64,000 nt of DNA from Symbiodinium natans (Eukaryota > Sar > Dinophyceae > Suessiales > Symbiodiniaceae): assembly GCA_905221605.1 (NCBI GenBank), contig CAJNDS010002128.1, positions 423,501 to 487,500 of the forward strand, written 5' to 3'. The notes below the pieces were generated by a model. It was not told the origin of the DNA and made no database searches. It saw only the letters and a program-made list of their open reading frames with translations. Of the stretch, positions 22,801-36,200 are shown piece after piece. Position 1 is the first letter of the stretch. Each line of letters starts with the position of its first letter. The translations under genes and the position numbers were made by a program.

Positions 22801-25800
22801 TGAGGGTTGAGGGTTTTTGCAATGTTTACGGTTTTTGGACTTTGGGACTTAGGGTTTAGGGTTGAGGTTTGAGGGCTTCAAGATCTTCCGGTTTTAGGGT
22901 TGTGGGTTTGGGGTTCAAGGATTTAGGACTTTGGGGTTTGAAGGTAGAGAGGTTGCGGGTTCGATATTTCCTGAACACGGAGATTCCGACAGGGCTACTC
23001 TTTTTGTTTGTTTTTGTTGGGGGGGGGGGGTTCCCACAATAGTGAGGATTACAAGCTTTTTGCTTCGGGAGGTCCTGTATTTCCCAACATGCCCATTCAC
23101 ATTGAAAGGCCCGTATACCAGATCTGGAACTAGCCTGCAATACAACGCAACGCAGGACATGAACATGGAACAGCAGGGCAGAAAAGAAGGTGTGAGGAGA
23201 GCGCATGAGAGTCCATCATCTAGGCCAAGGGTTGATTTCAAGACTCTGTGTTGAAGTGAGTGCGCGTGCCGGGTCGCTGAGGGGGAGGTGAAGCGAACGA
23301 GTGAGTGGGCGCGTGGCGTTAGTGAGCAGTAAGCTTGGAGAGTGAGCAAGTGCGGTGACCTAGTGAACGAGTTTGGTGAGGGAAATCAGTACAGTAGGAC
23401 ATCAGCAGCTTCCCTGATTCCCCCTTTCACACCCAAGATGCCCACTAACTAGGCGGGAAGTTCCTTCATCCGAAAGGTCCTGGGTCAGAAAATCTTACAC
23501 CCGCACATAGCATTCTACAAGCCCGAGAGTCCTAAACTTTCTCGATTCCTAAACCCAAAGCCCTCAACCCTAAACCCTAAACCCCAAACCCTAAACCCTA
23601 AACCCCTAGACTGTCAAACCCAACACTTACACCCGGAGGGCCTCTGAAAATGAGTTCGGCTGGAGTCCGGAGCTCAGAACCTGGGAAGGGCTCTAGGGTA
23701 TAGAGTTTCGGGTTCAGGGTTGAGGGTATAGGGTTTAGGATTTAGGGTTTAGGGTTTAGGGCTTAGGATTTAGGGTTTAGGGTTTGAAGGTGGAAGCAAG
23801 GCGCTCACCATGGGATCTCGCCGTACTTCATGCCGCTGGTCAGATCCCACACAATGGCTGTCTGACAACTCTCATATGGGAGTTTCTAGAGAAATCACTA
23901 TATATGTATATCTGTATATATATGTATATGTATATGTACTAAGTTTTGAGGTAGGGGGTTCGGGTGATCGTTGGCCAATCGTCCTCTCATTGCTTAAGCT
24001 CTGGTTTCTGGCTTCAAGTCAGGAGTTAGGAGCTAGGCTCTCTAGGGCCTAGGGCATACAGTTCAGGGCTTAGGGCAGCGTTTCGGAATTCGGGTCCAGG
24101 GGGTGCCCCCGCCACCCATGTTGCGCTCCCACTCCTCAAAAATATCCCTAGACCCGAAGACTAAACCCTACATCCTAAACCCTAAGCCCTGAACCCTATC
24201 CTTGCCCTAAACCCTAATCTTGGTTGTCCAGTAACCTGGGGGAATTAACGGTTAACCTTTGGGATTATAAGGGGATTTTAAGCATGTCCAAAAAGGTTAA
24301 ACGTTCCCTACTCTACTACTAGGTACTCTCCGAGATGCCAGCCGAAAGCATGAGCTCCATCAAGGAGCAGCGGAGAATCTCCGGCGTCGGCATCTCCTAC
24401 AACAGACTGCTTCGTAGGGGGTTGGGAATTCGGCTTAGGGTTTAGGGCCCGCGCCCTGAACCCCGAAGCCCAGGAGCCTGGGGCTAGGAGCCAGGGCCGA
24501 AGGCCCAGGGTTTAGATGATGGTTTAGGGTTTGCGTGCAAATTTCGAGCTGGGGGTGAAGGATATTGGGCTGCGGATCCTTCGCTTACTCCCTAAACCCT
24601 AGACCCCAACACAAACCCTCAACCCTAAACCCTCTCTGTTTCTTGCGACGACTTGTGCGAACTCGGAAAGCGGAAGTACGGAAACCGATATCGCCCCCTC
24701 AAAAGCGGATGCAAACCCGAAACCCTAAACCCCGAACCCGAACTAACCTCGAAGCGCTTTGCCCTGATAGCTCCTGCAGCCTCATGTTGAAGCGGCTCTT
24801 GGTGAGTAGCGTAAAACCTGCCAACAGAGCGGCGTTGCTCGCGAGCTTCGGGGGGCAAGGTAGGGTTTAGGGTTTAGGGCTTAGGGCTTAGGGCTTGGGG
24901 CTTAGGGCTTGGGGCTTAGGGCTTAGGGTTTAGGGTTTGGGGTTTAGGGTTTTGGGTTGGAGCCAAGGCCCCAAAGCAAAACGCCGGGCGGGCCAAACCC
25001 TTCACGAACGCGGCCAGCTCGTCCTCGCCTTTGCAGCACCTCATGGCCAGGCTTAGGGTTTAGGGTTTAGTTAGGGTTTAGGGTTTAGGGTTTAGGGTTT
25101 AGGGTTTAGGGTTTAGGGTTTAGGGTTTAGGGTTTAGGGTTTAGGGTTTAGGGTTTAGGGTTTAGGTTTAAGGGTTTAGGGTTTAGGGTTTAGGGTTTAG
25201 GGTTTAGGGTTTAGGGTTTAGGGTTTAGGGTTTAGGGTTTAGGGTTTAGGGTTTTGGGGTTTAGGGTTTAGGGTTTAGGGTTTAGGGTTTAGGGTTTAGG
25301 GTTTAGGGCTTTCAAGATCCTTCAGGTAGAAAAAGGGCCATATTAGGAGTATAGTAGGGGGAACCTTTAGGGGTACAGCCTTCGGGGGTACGAGTCTTAA
25401 TCCCTTCATTCTGGAGCCTTAGGGTTCAGGGTTTAGGGTTTAGGGTCTAGGGTCTAGGGTTTAGGGTTCAGGGTCCTGCTCGGTCCTTACTCTAGCCAAA
25501 ATTTAGAGGGTTCTAGGGGGTAGGTTTCCTAAACCCCAAGCCCCAAACCCTGCGCCCTCAACCCTGAACCCTGTGTATGACCCTATGTTACCTGCCAGCC
25601 CTTCATGTGCTACAGGTTTAGGGTTTCGGGTTTAGGGGAAGCATTCTGGTGTTTCATTTTAGCGTTTTGGGTTTGGAGTTTAGGGTTTGGGGGGGGGGGG
25701 GGGGGGTGTAAGGTTCCTAACCGTAAACCGCAAACCCTGAACCCTGAACCCTAAAACCTAAACCCCTAAACCCTTTCCCGCCTCGGCTTTAGAGATGAAC

Positions 25801-27174
25801 TGCTCTTTCAAGGAGGACGTGTTGGAGGGCTCGTGGTATCGCTGGCCTGTGGACGTAATCTTGCGGAAAGACCCTAAAGACTAAACCCTAAACACTAAAC
25901 CCTAAACCCTGATCGAGCTTATGTCCGAGACTTTTCGGGTTGCGAACAACCCTAAGCCCCAAACTTCCTGAGCCCTAAACTCTCTAAACACACAAATCTC
26001 CCTGAGCCCTAAACCCAAACTTCGTGGAGCCTTGAGAGTTTAGGGTTTAGGGTTTGGTGTTAACCTTGGCCCAGCCAGATCGGGGTTAAGCGATTTCAGG
26101 GTGAGAGTTCAGGGCTTTGGGGGTTGTGGTTGGCTGTTGCTGTAGCTCTGGAGTTCAGAGTCTTAAGCTTTTGAGTGACTTTGGAAAGCAATTCCTAGGA
26201 TTTCCCCCGGAAACATTCTGAAATACATTCCTGAACATGATGGGTTTAGGGTTTCAGGGTTTCAGGGTTTCAGGGTTTAGGGTTTAGAGTTTAGGAGTCA
26301 GCTTCAAAGCCAGAGTTTCCTGTCAACCCTAAACCCTAAACCCTAAACCCTAAACCCTAAACCCTAAACCCTAAACCCTAAACCCTAAACCCTAAATGTT
26401 GAGATGCTTGGGCCGAGGCATTTCACCTTCCCAGCGTCCACGACGAAAACGACGTCCGGAATCGTAACGCCGGTTTCGGCGATGTTCGTGCCTCACTGCG
26501 CTGTCTGCTTGGTGGGGGAGAGGGTTTAGGCTTAGGGTTTAGAGTTTAGGGTTTCGGGTCCTGCCCGGTCCTTGCTCTAGCCAACCCTAAACCCTAAACC
26601 CTTTACCATACTAAGAGCACACGACTATGTGCTACACACTAGCGTGTTGTGTTAACTTAACTTTAGGTTCCTCTAAGACTTGGCAGCCCAGTAACCATAT
26701 GAAAAGAAAATAGGGGCACCCTTTTTTGGGTTGGTTATTTTCTCAGGGAACCCATAACAAAAAAAAAAAAAAAGGGTAAAGGGTCCCACTGGGCTACCAA
26801 GAAGAAGAGCCCCCACCACCTGGACCCGGGGCTCGGACTCAGCACAATCTTCCTAACGCCTGGACGGGGTCGATCGAAGACCTGGGAAGACGTCTAGGGT
26901 TTAGGGTTTAGGGTTTGTTTAAAGGTTTAGGGTTTAGGGTGGCCGAAGTGGGTTTGACTAGGGATCAGGATCTGGTGTATGTTTGGGGTTCAGCGTTTAG
27001 GGGTTTGCTTGGAGTTTGAGAAATAGGGTTTAGGTGCTCAGGGTTTAAACTTACGTGTGTGCGTACGCGTGGTCGCATCTCTTCTTATTTTTTTTCTTCT
27101 TCTTCTTCTCCTTCTTCTTCTTCTTTTCCTTCTGCACGCTTGAGGGCCTCCGGCACAGGACCCGGCCGGTTGCA

Positions 27175-27231
<57 letters not shown>

Positions 27232-30200
27232 CTCTGTCCGTCTCTGTCTGTGCAGTCTCGGCTGCAGGGGAGAGGGGGTTGAGGGTTGAGGGAAGCACTG
27301 AGAAACTAAACCCTAAACCCTAAACTAAATCCTAAACCCCAATCCCACACACCCTAAGCCCTGCTGGCACCCGTGACCCTGGAACTTTCTGGGTTGCTCA
27401 TGGCCGTAGGGCTACCCTAAGGATCACTTCCAAGCCGTGGCACGTACACCTCATGAGACCAAATGCCTTCAAACCTGAAACCCCTCAGGGTTGAGGGCTT
27501 AGGGTTTAGGGTTTGGGCTTAGGGTTCAGGATTTTCGGGTTTGGGGTTTGGGGTTGGGTTGCCCTCAGCCCTCAAAACCCTAAGGGGTCACTATATAGTA
27601 GCTTTATGGCCCAAGCATATACTAGATAGGTACATGGATCCATACTGACCCCTCTGCGGTTTAGGGTTTAGGGTTTAGGGTTTAGGGTTTAGGGTTTAGG
27701 GTCAAGGAACAATGATTTGAGTGCGGGGCCTTTGCGTGATCTTCGCCACTCAGCATGCTATGGAGGGTCAGGACCAGACCTTGGCGATTATGCTTCGGGG
27801 GAGTACGACTGTGCTCCGGGTCTTCGAAGATGGGGCCCTCTACCCTAAACTCCCCAAACCCTAAACTCCCCAAACCCTAAACCCTAAACCCTAAACCCTA
27901 AACCCTAAACCCTAAGCGGTTGCTCAGCTGAAGGGCGCGGCAGCCACGCCTCTCTGGAGTCTCTGTGCTTCGGGCCGTGGGGGGACGGGGGGGGGGGGGG
28001 GGTTTGGAGTTTAGGGTTTAGGATTTAGGGGTTTAGGGTTTAGGGTTTAGGGTTTAGGGTTTAGGGTTTAGGGTTTAGGGTTTAGGGTTTAGGGTTGGGG
28101 CAGAACTTCCTTCCCCCCTTATACTAGACGGCTATACTTCCGTGACAGTTTGTGCGAAGGATGTGAGGATGTTTTGTCTCGTCACATTTGGTGATTCTGA
28201 AGAGGGAGGTTTCTAAGCACTAAACTGGTAAACCCAAAACCCTGAAACCCAAAACGCCCCAAAACGCCCCAAAACCCCCAAAACCCTAAAACCGCCTAAG
28301 AGAAGCCCGAAAACCCCCCCAAAAACCCCTAAACCCCCCAAAACTCCCCAAAAAGCCCCAAAACCCCCACCACAAACCCCCAAAACCGCAGAATGCCGGG
28401 CACGTGCTGAAACCCCCGAAAACAGCCCCTAAACCTTAAACCCTAAACCCGAAACCCTAAACCCTAACCGAATGCAGAGTGCCAGGCAGGTGCTGGGATC
28501 GCTGAAGAGCGAGTTGCTCCTCAGGCGCTCGTGCATCTTCGTGATCTCCATCATGCCTGGCCTCGGAAGCTCGGGTTCGGAGTTTGGAGTTTGGAGTTTG
28601 GGGTTTAGGGTTTAGGGTTTAGGGTTTGGGGTTTGGGGTTTGGGGTTTGGGGTTTGGGGTTTGGGGTTTGGGGTTTGGGGTTTGGGGTTTGGGGTTTGGG
28701 GTTTAGGGTTTATTAGGGTTTAGGGTTCAGGGTTCAGGGTTTAGGGTTTAGGGGGGTTTAGGGTTTAGGATTTAGGGGTTAGGGCTTAGGGCTCTAGGGT
28801 TTCGGGGTTTAGGGTTTCGGGGTTTGTGGTTTGGGGCCTAGGGTTTGCAAAAATGATTCTTCCAATCTGTTTTGGGTGTTTAGGGTTTAGGGTTTAGGGT
28901 TTAGGGTAAGGTTTCCAACAAATGAAAACCTGCAGCTCTGGGGACCCGGACAAGAACACGAGGACCGCACCGTCGTGCCGAGCCACGCCGGAGAACTGGT
29001 TCGAGCCCTTCAAGGCATCATGGTTGGGGTACTATTGAAAATGACCATTCTTGTTCCTTATTGGGTTTAAGTACTCATAAACAACGTAGAATCATTCTCA
29101 AGTTGTGGGAATTGTGGGCGGTTTGGGTTATTTTGGGGCCCTAAGCCACCCTAAACCCTACAAGGCTATTATAGGCCACGGAGCCACCCTAAACCCTAAA
29201 CCCTAAACCCTAAACCCTAAACCCTAAACCCTAAACCCTAAACCCCAGTGACCTCGAATTTACGAGGGTTTATCATGCGGATGGCAGGGTTTCACCGCTT
29301 CAGCGGTTTGCGAGTTGACTGAGGGCTGGGGGCTTAGGTGGATTTGGAAATGGTTTAGGGTTTAGGGTTTAGGGTTTAGGGTTTAGGGTTTAGGGTTTAG
29401 GGTTTAGGGTTTAGGGTTTAGGGTTTAGGGTTTAGGGTTTAGGGTTTAGGGTTTAGGGTTTAGGGTTTAGGCCCCAAAGCCTAAACCCTAAACCTTAAAC
29501 CCGAAACCCGAGTTGAGCCTTCGGGCCTTCGACAGAACACCCCAAATCCTCGTTTCCATGCCGAAGGGCAGGAGGGCATGGCATCTACGGCTTTAGGGTT
29601 TAGGGTTTTAGGGTTTGGGGTTTAGGGTTTTAGGGTTTTAGGGTTTAGGGTTTTAGGGTTTAAGGTTTAGGGGCAAGCCAGCCTGAACCTGAAGTCATTA
29701 CACCCAACGCGTCATTCCAAACCCCAAAGCCGCGATGAATCCTGAAACTTGATGCCCTACAAGCCCTAAACCCCCAACCCTCAACACTCAACTCCACCCT
29801 TGAACCCAGCCGCCTCGATGTACTCAAGGAGCAACTCGATGAGGTCGTAGTTGATGCGCGAGTGATCCTGGGCCGTTGGCGTCTACTCCTTTGTGCCCTA
29901 AATGGAGATGGTTTAGGGTACGGTAACCCCTAAACCCTAACCCCTAAACCCTAAACCCTAAACCCTGGCATCTCCTCTCAGCGTTTAGCGTTTGGGGTCC
30001 ACATGGCTGGCACACTTTGGGCTTGCTGGCACCGTCACTCCAGGGCTTAGTATCGGGGGTTGAGGTCGGCTCAGGATTTAGGGTTTAGGATTTAGGGTTT
30101 ATGGTTTAGGGTTTAGAGTTTGGGGCTTAGGGTTTAGGGTTTAGGGTTCAGGATTTAGGGTTTAGGTTTCGGGACTAGGGGTTGGGACGCCTAGGGTCGC

Positions 30201-33200
30201 TTGAATGACGAGCGGGGTGCGCAATTAGAGGCTTGCGGGTTCAGCTTTTCAGGCATCCACAAGCCTAAGCAGGCATTCCACGCTCGAGCCATCAACCCTC
30301 AAAGCCAATAACCCAGAAGAAAACCCCTTACTAAACCCAAAACCCAAAACCCTGAACCCTGAACCCTAAACCCTAAACCCTAAACCCTAAACCCCTAAAC
30401 CCCTAAACCCCTAAACCCCTAAACCCCTAAACCCTAAACACCGCAAGGCCCTAAACCCGACAAGCTAGGGCCCGGCACCATGTAGGACAAAGCTCGCAGC
30501 GTCTCCGCCTTGGTAGTTTAGGGTTTAGGGTTTAGGGTTGAGGGTTTCGGGCTGAGGGTTTCGGGTTTAGGGGGTTCGGGTTTAGGGGGTTTCGGAAGTT
30601 TAGGGGGTTAGGGAGTTTCGGGGGGGTTTTGGGGGTCAGGGGGTTTTGGGTTTAGGCTGTTCAGGGGGTTTAGGGGTTCAGGATTCGGATTGAGGAGTTT
30701 GGGGTACAGCGTTTAGAAGTCCGGGGGTTATGGAGTTGAAGCTTAGGGCCTCTTGGAGCCCTAAAGCCCTAAGCCCTGAAGCCCTAAAGCCCTCCAGCCC
30801 AAAGCTCTAAAGCCGTAGGCCCTAAATCCTAAACCCTTAAACTCTAAAGCCCTAAAGCCCTAAAGCCCTGAAGCCCTAAAGCCCTAAAGCCCTAAAGCCC
30901 TAAAGCCCTAAAGCCCTAAAGCCCTAAAGCCCTAAAGCCCTAAAGCCCTAAACCCTAAACCCTAAACCCCAACCCTAAACCCTAAACCCTAAACCCTAAA
31001 CCCTAAACCCTAAACCCTAAACCCTAAACCCTAAACCCTAAACCCTCAACCCTAAACCCTAAACCCTAAACCCTAAACCCTAAACCCTAAACCCTAAACC
31101 CTAAACCCTAAACCCCGATCCCTCCGGCACAGCCTCATAGACCTCCGGATCGCACATCTCGGCCTCGTCGTCGCAGCCTCGGGCTAAACCAAGAGGGCGG
31201 GTGTAGGGTTTAAGGTTTAGGGTTTGGGGTTTGGGGTTTAGGGTTTCGGGTTTAGGGTTTAGGATAACCCAAAACCCGTAAACTCTACACCCCCTAAACC
31301 CCAAGCCCTGAGCGCTTGGGCTTAGCGGGCTTAAAGAAGAAGGGGCTTTGGCAAGCCTTTTTGTTGCAGAGCCGATAATCAAATCTGACCCCTAAACCCT
31401 ACACCCTAAACCCTAAACGGGCGCCGCGCCCCAATCCTCCTCTTCATCGACGTAGGCCGTGAGGGTCTGGGTTTTACCCTTCTCGCCAGAGACCTGCTAA
31501 GGGTGGAGCCGGGGGGGGGCGAGGGGGGTTAGGGTTTAGGGCTTAGGATTTAGGATTTAGGGTTTAGGGTTTAGTGTTTTAGGGTTTAGGGTCTAGGGGT
31601 CTAGGGGTTTAGGGGTTTAAGGGTTTAGGGTTTAGGGGTTTAGGGGTTTAGGGGTTCAAGGGTTTCGGGTTTAGGGTTGAAAAGAGGACAGTGAGCTTCT
31701 TGGGGCTTTCGGTCTTAGGGTGCCAATCCCCTCCCCTAATTATTAACCCCCCCCCCTACCCCCTAATATTCAATACACGATTTATAGATATATTGTCGCA
31801 TATGGGGAGGGTATTTAATATTTGGGGGTGGGAGGGGGGTTCAATATTAGGCCCCAACACCCGGACCGTGGCCTGAAAGGTCTTCTTCTCAGTGTTCCAG
31901 CCACGATTCCAGCCTAAGTTGCGGGGGGCGGACGGGGACGGGGGGGGGACGGGGGGTGGGGGGGGGTGAGGGGGGAATGATATGTACTATGCCAGCTTCC
32001 AGGGTCGGGCCTTCTTGCTCACAGCTTCAAGGTGGGCTCGGGTACTCTTTTCCTGCAAGACCGCCACCGAAAGGCAACGAAGCGCTGCATTCGGGGGACA
32101 TTAGATGGCTTCAAGCAGGATGGGAGTCGCTCCCCGCGATCCGGCCTGAAACTTGAATTGAACGTGTGGGTCCGTCGGCGGTTTTGGTGCCATGAGGAGC
32201 AGCGCAAACAAAGAGCTTCGACAACTTGAGGCAATATAGGGGTTTTCATAATTCGAATAGGGTTTTGGGGGCGACTATAGTAGAGTTACTCAAAAAACCA
32301 TAAGGGAATACTATGAGAAGGAGATGGGTTCAAAGACGGTGTGTCACACGTTTGCTTCGTGCAAACATTAGCTTTCAAGCGATGGAGCACCGCAAGAACT
32401 ATGGCCAGCATCGTATGGCTTGCCTAAGAATAATCTTCACACTGGAGCAGGGGATTCAGATGCGCCCAGCCCAGCATCGCTGTGTCGTGCATTCCTTGTC
32501 CTTCGGCACCTGATCCGGTTTCGGGGGCCGGGGGAGGTAGGAACGGATGCTTTTCAGAGAAGGTTACCAAGTGGAGAGTCGAAGACACAATGCGCAACCC
32601 TTGCGACAACGCTACATCCCTGGGACATGTTGGAGCGGGGGGGGGGGGGGGGCCTTCTTCTGTAACGCGAAGCCATATTCAGGGTACCCGAGAAAGGTAG
32701 CCCTACATAGCCCTATACACCCACCCGACCCTGGAGTAGGCCCTGGAACAGAAGTTTACGTTTAGGTATTATAAGTAGCGATAATAGGAATCCAGAACCA
32801 AAAAGTAATAAAGTCTAGCACTCCAAAATTCAAACCCTAAACCCTGACCCCTAACCCCAAACCCTAAGCCCTAAGCCCTAAACCCTAAGCCCTAAACCCT
32901 AAGCCCTAAACCCGAAACCCTAAACCCTAAACCCTAAACCCAGCCCCAGACCTAGGACCGAGCCTCTCTCTCTTCTCTTCCTGGCAAGGAAGTCCTCACG
33001 CGGATCTGCCGCGCGTGGCGCTGCCGCCACCTGCCCAGGTGCTTAGCGCTTGCCTAGGACCCCCAAAGCCTAAACCCCAAACCCTAAACCCTACACCCTA
33101 AACCCGAAACCCTGAACCCTAGACCCTAAACCCTAAACCCCAAACCCTAAACCCTAAGCCCTAAACCCTAAATACCCTAACCCCTAAACCCTAATTAATC

Positions 33201-36200
33201 AAACTTTAGTAGGTTAGGCAGCTGGAGAGTAGAAGATGCACTACATGCAACGCATGCAACTGCAGAAACTCTTAGGGTTTAGGGTTTAGTTTAGGGTTTA
33301 GGGTTTAGGGTTTAGGGTTTAGGGTTTAGGGTTTAGGGCTTAGGGCTTAGGGCTTAGGGTTTAGGGTTTAGGGTTTAGGGTTTAGGGTTTAGGGTTTAGG
33401 GTTTAGGGTTTAGGGTTTAGGGTTTAGGGGTTCAGGGGCTTGCTTGCTCACAGGCGTCACCTCCGTACTTCGGGAGGCCTCCTCCCACCCGCAAACGAGG
33501 ACGGCGCCGGGCGAATGAATGCAGGATTATGTGACCCTCTGACTCCATAGCTCCTGCTCAGGGTTTAGGGTTTAGGGTTTAGGGTTTAGGGTTTAGGGCT
33601 TAGGGTTTAGGGTTTAGGACTTACGGTTTCTGATGCTCCAACAAAAGGTGTCCGAACTGCTTGCGCGCAAGGGAACCGAAGAGCAAAAATCGTGAAAAAA
33701 CATCGCCAAGTCAGCTTTGGGAGGGGACTCCTTTCGCTTTGTGAATTCTAGCTTGGGGTTTAAGAGATTAAGGGACCCTTAAAATAGACTCCCAGAGAGT
33801 AGGATCCCCTTATAATAAGGACCCCAAAAACGGTACCCCTCATATCGTAAACCCCCATGTATGGGGGGGGGGACCCTAAACCCTACACCCTAAACCCTAA
33901 ACCCTAGCCCTATATCCTAAACCCTAAACCCTAAGCCCTAAACCCTGAACCTTAAACCATAGGGTGTACAATTGCTTGATCAACGCTCGGCCGGGCGGCT
34001 GTCGGTTTCGTCAAAGAGTGCGCCCAGCTTGGTGGCCGTACTTTTGTCAGCAGCCCAGACCCGGTACTGGCTCAAACAATTAGGGTTTAGGGTTTAGGGC
34101 TTAGGGCTTAGGGCTTAGGGCTTAGGGCTTTGGGCTTAGGGGACGAAGGCTTCGTTTCGGGCCTAAGGTCTCTACTGATGCACCCCTCACAATCCTCCAG
34201 AAACCATGGGCCTACTCCGGGCCTGCATCATAAAGCGTTTTTACATGCTAAGGCCCACATGCGAAGCTTTACTTTGAGGATTTAGGGTTTAGGGTTTAGG
34301 GTTTAGGGTTTAGGGTTTAGGGTTTAGGGTTTAGGGTTTAGGGTTTAGGGTTTAGGGTTTAGGGTGGGGGGGCAAGGGAAAGCTTGGGATTTTGTTGTGG
34401 CTTCGTTCCAACAAGCCCGTCGAAAGATTGCCGGCTCAACGGTGCGGAATCGAACGAAATATGTGAACTCGTACAGCCTGGGCGTGGAAACTTGTAGGGG
34501 CCAGACTGGTGCTTCGGGGCAGTAGTTTGCTGAAAAAACTCACGACACCTGAACGCGGTTTAGGCTCCGACCCCAAGTGCTACCTGGGAGGGTCAGCGTT
34601 GAGGCATGGGCTGTCTGAAATGAAAGTGGCCTGCGATCCTTAATGGATCGAAACCTCTGCAGCCTCAAGCCAACATCTACAAGCAACATAAGCTACTCTT
34701 TGCCTAAGAACACCCCAAAACACATGATAATCCCTATATAACCCTTAATAAGGAAGCAAATTCTATTTTTCGCGGGGGGGGGGGGGGGGGGGGGGGGTGT
34801 GTCTTACCAAAATAGTAGTAAACCTGAAAACCCTAAACCCTAATGCCTACATCCTAAAACTGCGGATCGAGCCCCGAAGACAAAACCGAAGCAACAGTAG
34901 CCGAGGCGGCTTTGCTCGGCGAAGTTTCCCTTGGCGCTTTTATCGCCTGACCAGCTTCGTCAAGTAGGTGCCTTAATAATTAGAAATGGTTTTCTATGTG
35001 TATAATATTATTTTTTTCTTTGGGTGGGGGGGGGGGGGGGGTATGAGACTACAATCATAAAGGACCATAAGGGAACAAACAATATTAATCATATTCGTAG
35101 CTTTTCCGACCCCTATATTACCTAGATTCTATAAGAATGCAACAATTGCATTTGTGTCTGTCATTGTGAGAGGGTGAGTGAGCGGGTCCACGCTGAGCTG
35201 ACGCGGACAGCTGAAGAGTTGAAGACGCACTTTGTGCAACCAACCGCCCAGTGGGACGTCGTAGTGCCCTGGTTGTTGCTGACCAGTACATTTCTTTCAT
35301 TGAGGCTCTGCTGTCTGGGCGGGAAGGGGGGGGGTGCATCCTGATTAAGTCCACCGCAGCCCGCCTTCAAGAGCTCGTCATACGCAAGGTCGTTATCGGG
35401 ATTCAGATGCCAGGCCCTACTGAAGCACGCCTGAGCAGCAATCACCTTCCCTTGCAACTTCATCACAAGGCCCAGGCCATAAGGAAACGCCGCACTGCTC
35501 GGAAACCGCCTGAGACCCTCCGCGAAGCGCTCCTGAGCCTCTTCCAGCTGTCCCTTCGACAAATACTTCACGGTGATCAGGTTGTAGTGGGCGAGGGCGA
35601 TCGTGGGGTCAATTCTCAGGGTGCGCAGGAAGCAGTCTTCGGCCTCATCCACCTGCCCCAGCTTCCTCTTGCAGCAGCCCAGGTAGCCATAGGTCATTCC
35701 AATGTTGGCATCAAGCTCCAGGGACTTCCGAAAGCAGCCATCGGCCTCACCCCACAGCCCCATGAGCAACTTCCGCAGGCCCCGGTAGAGGTAGACAAGG
35801 GCCTGGCTGGGGCAACGCTGACAGCGCCGTTCAAATCTCGACAGCTCAGAGAACAGCTCCATGTTCTTGCACAAATCGGGGTCGAGCTCCCGGGTCTTGA
35901 GATGGCAGGCGTTGGCCAAATCGATCTGTTCCTGCAAGGACGGCTCCTTCGTGCACGCAGACGACGCTTCAGGCGGGGGCGAGGAAGGCTGGACCAGGGG
36001 ACGCTGCTTCTCCATAGCTCCTGCGCACTTGGGATACAAACAAACAAAAACCTAAACCCTAAACCCCAAACCCTAAAGCGCGGAAGGCAAGCCAAGGGGC
36101 AAGCTTTAGCAGAGAACCCGATACTACCTGAAACTCTAGCTGAGGGAATGAAAGGGTTTTGAGTTTAGGGTTTAGGGTTTAGGGTTTAGGGTTCAGGGTT

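Noticed and set aside
27920-27960. Helicase exon reading WLPRPSAEQ
   Set aside because: The exons at 28,488 and 27,730 join in phase without it (ST+CLVLTLHS), so it is more likely intron.
31690-31720. Helicase exon TESPKKL between 31,867 and 31,493
   Set aside because: No acceptable donor in phase, and the flanking exons join in phase without it.
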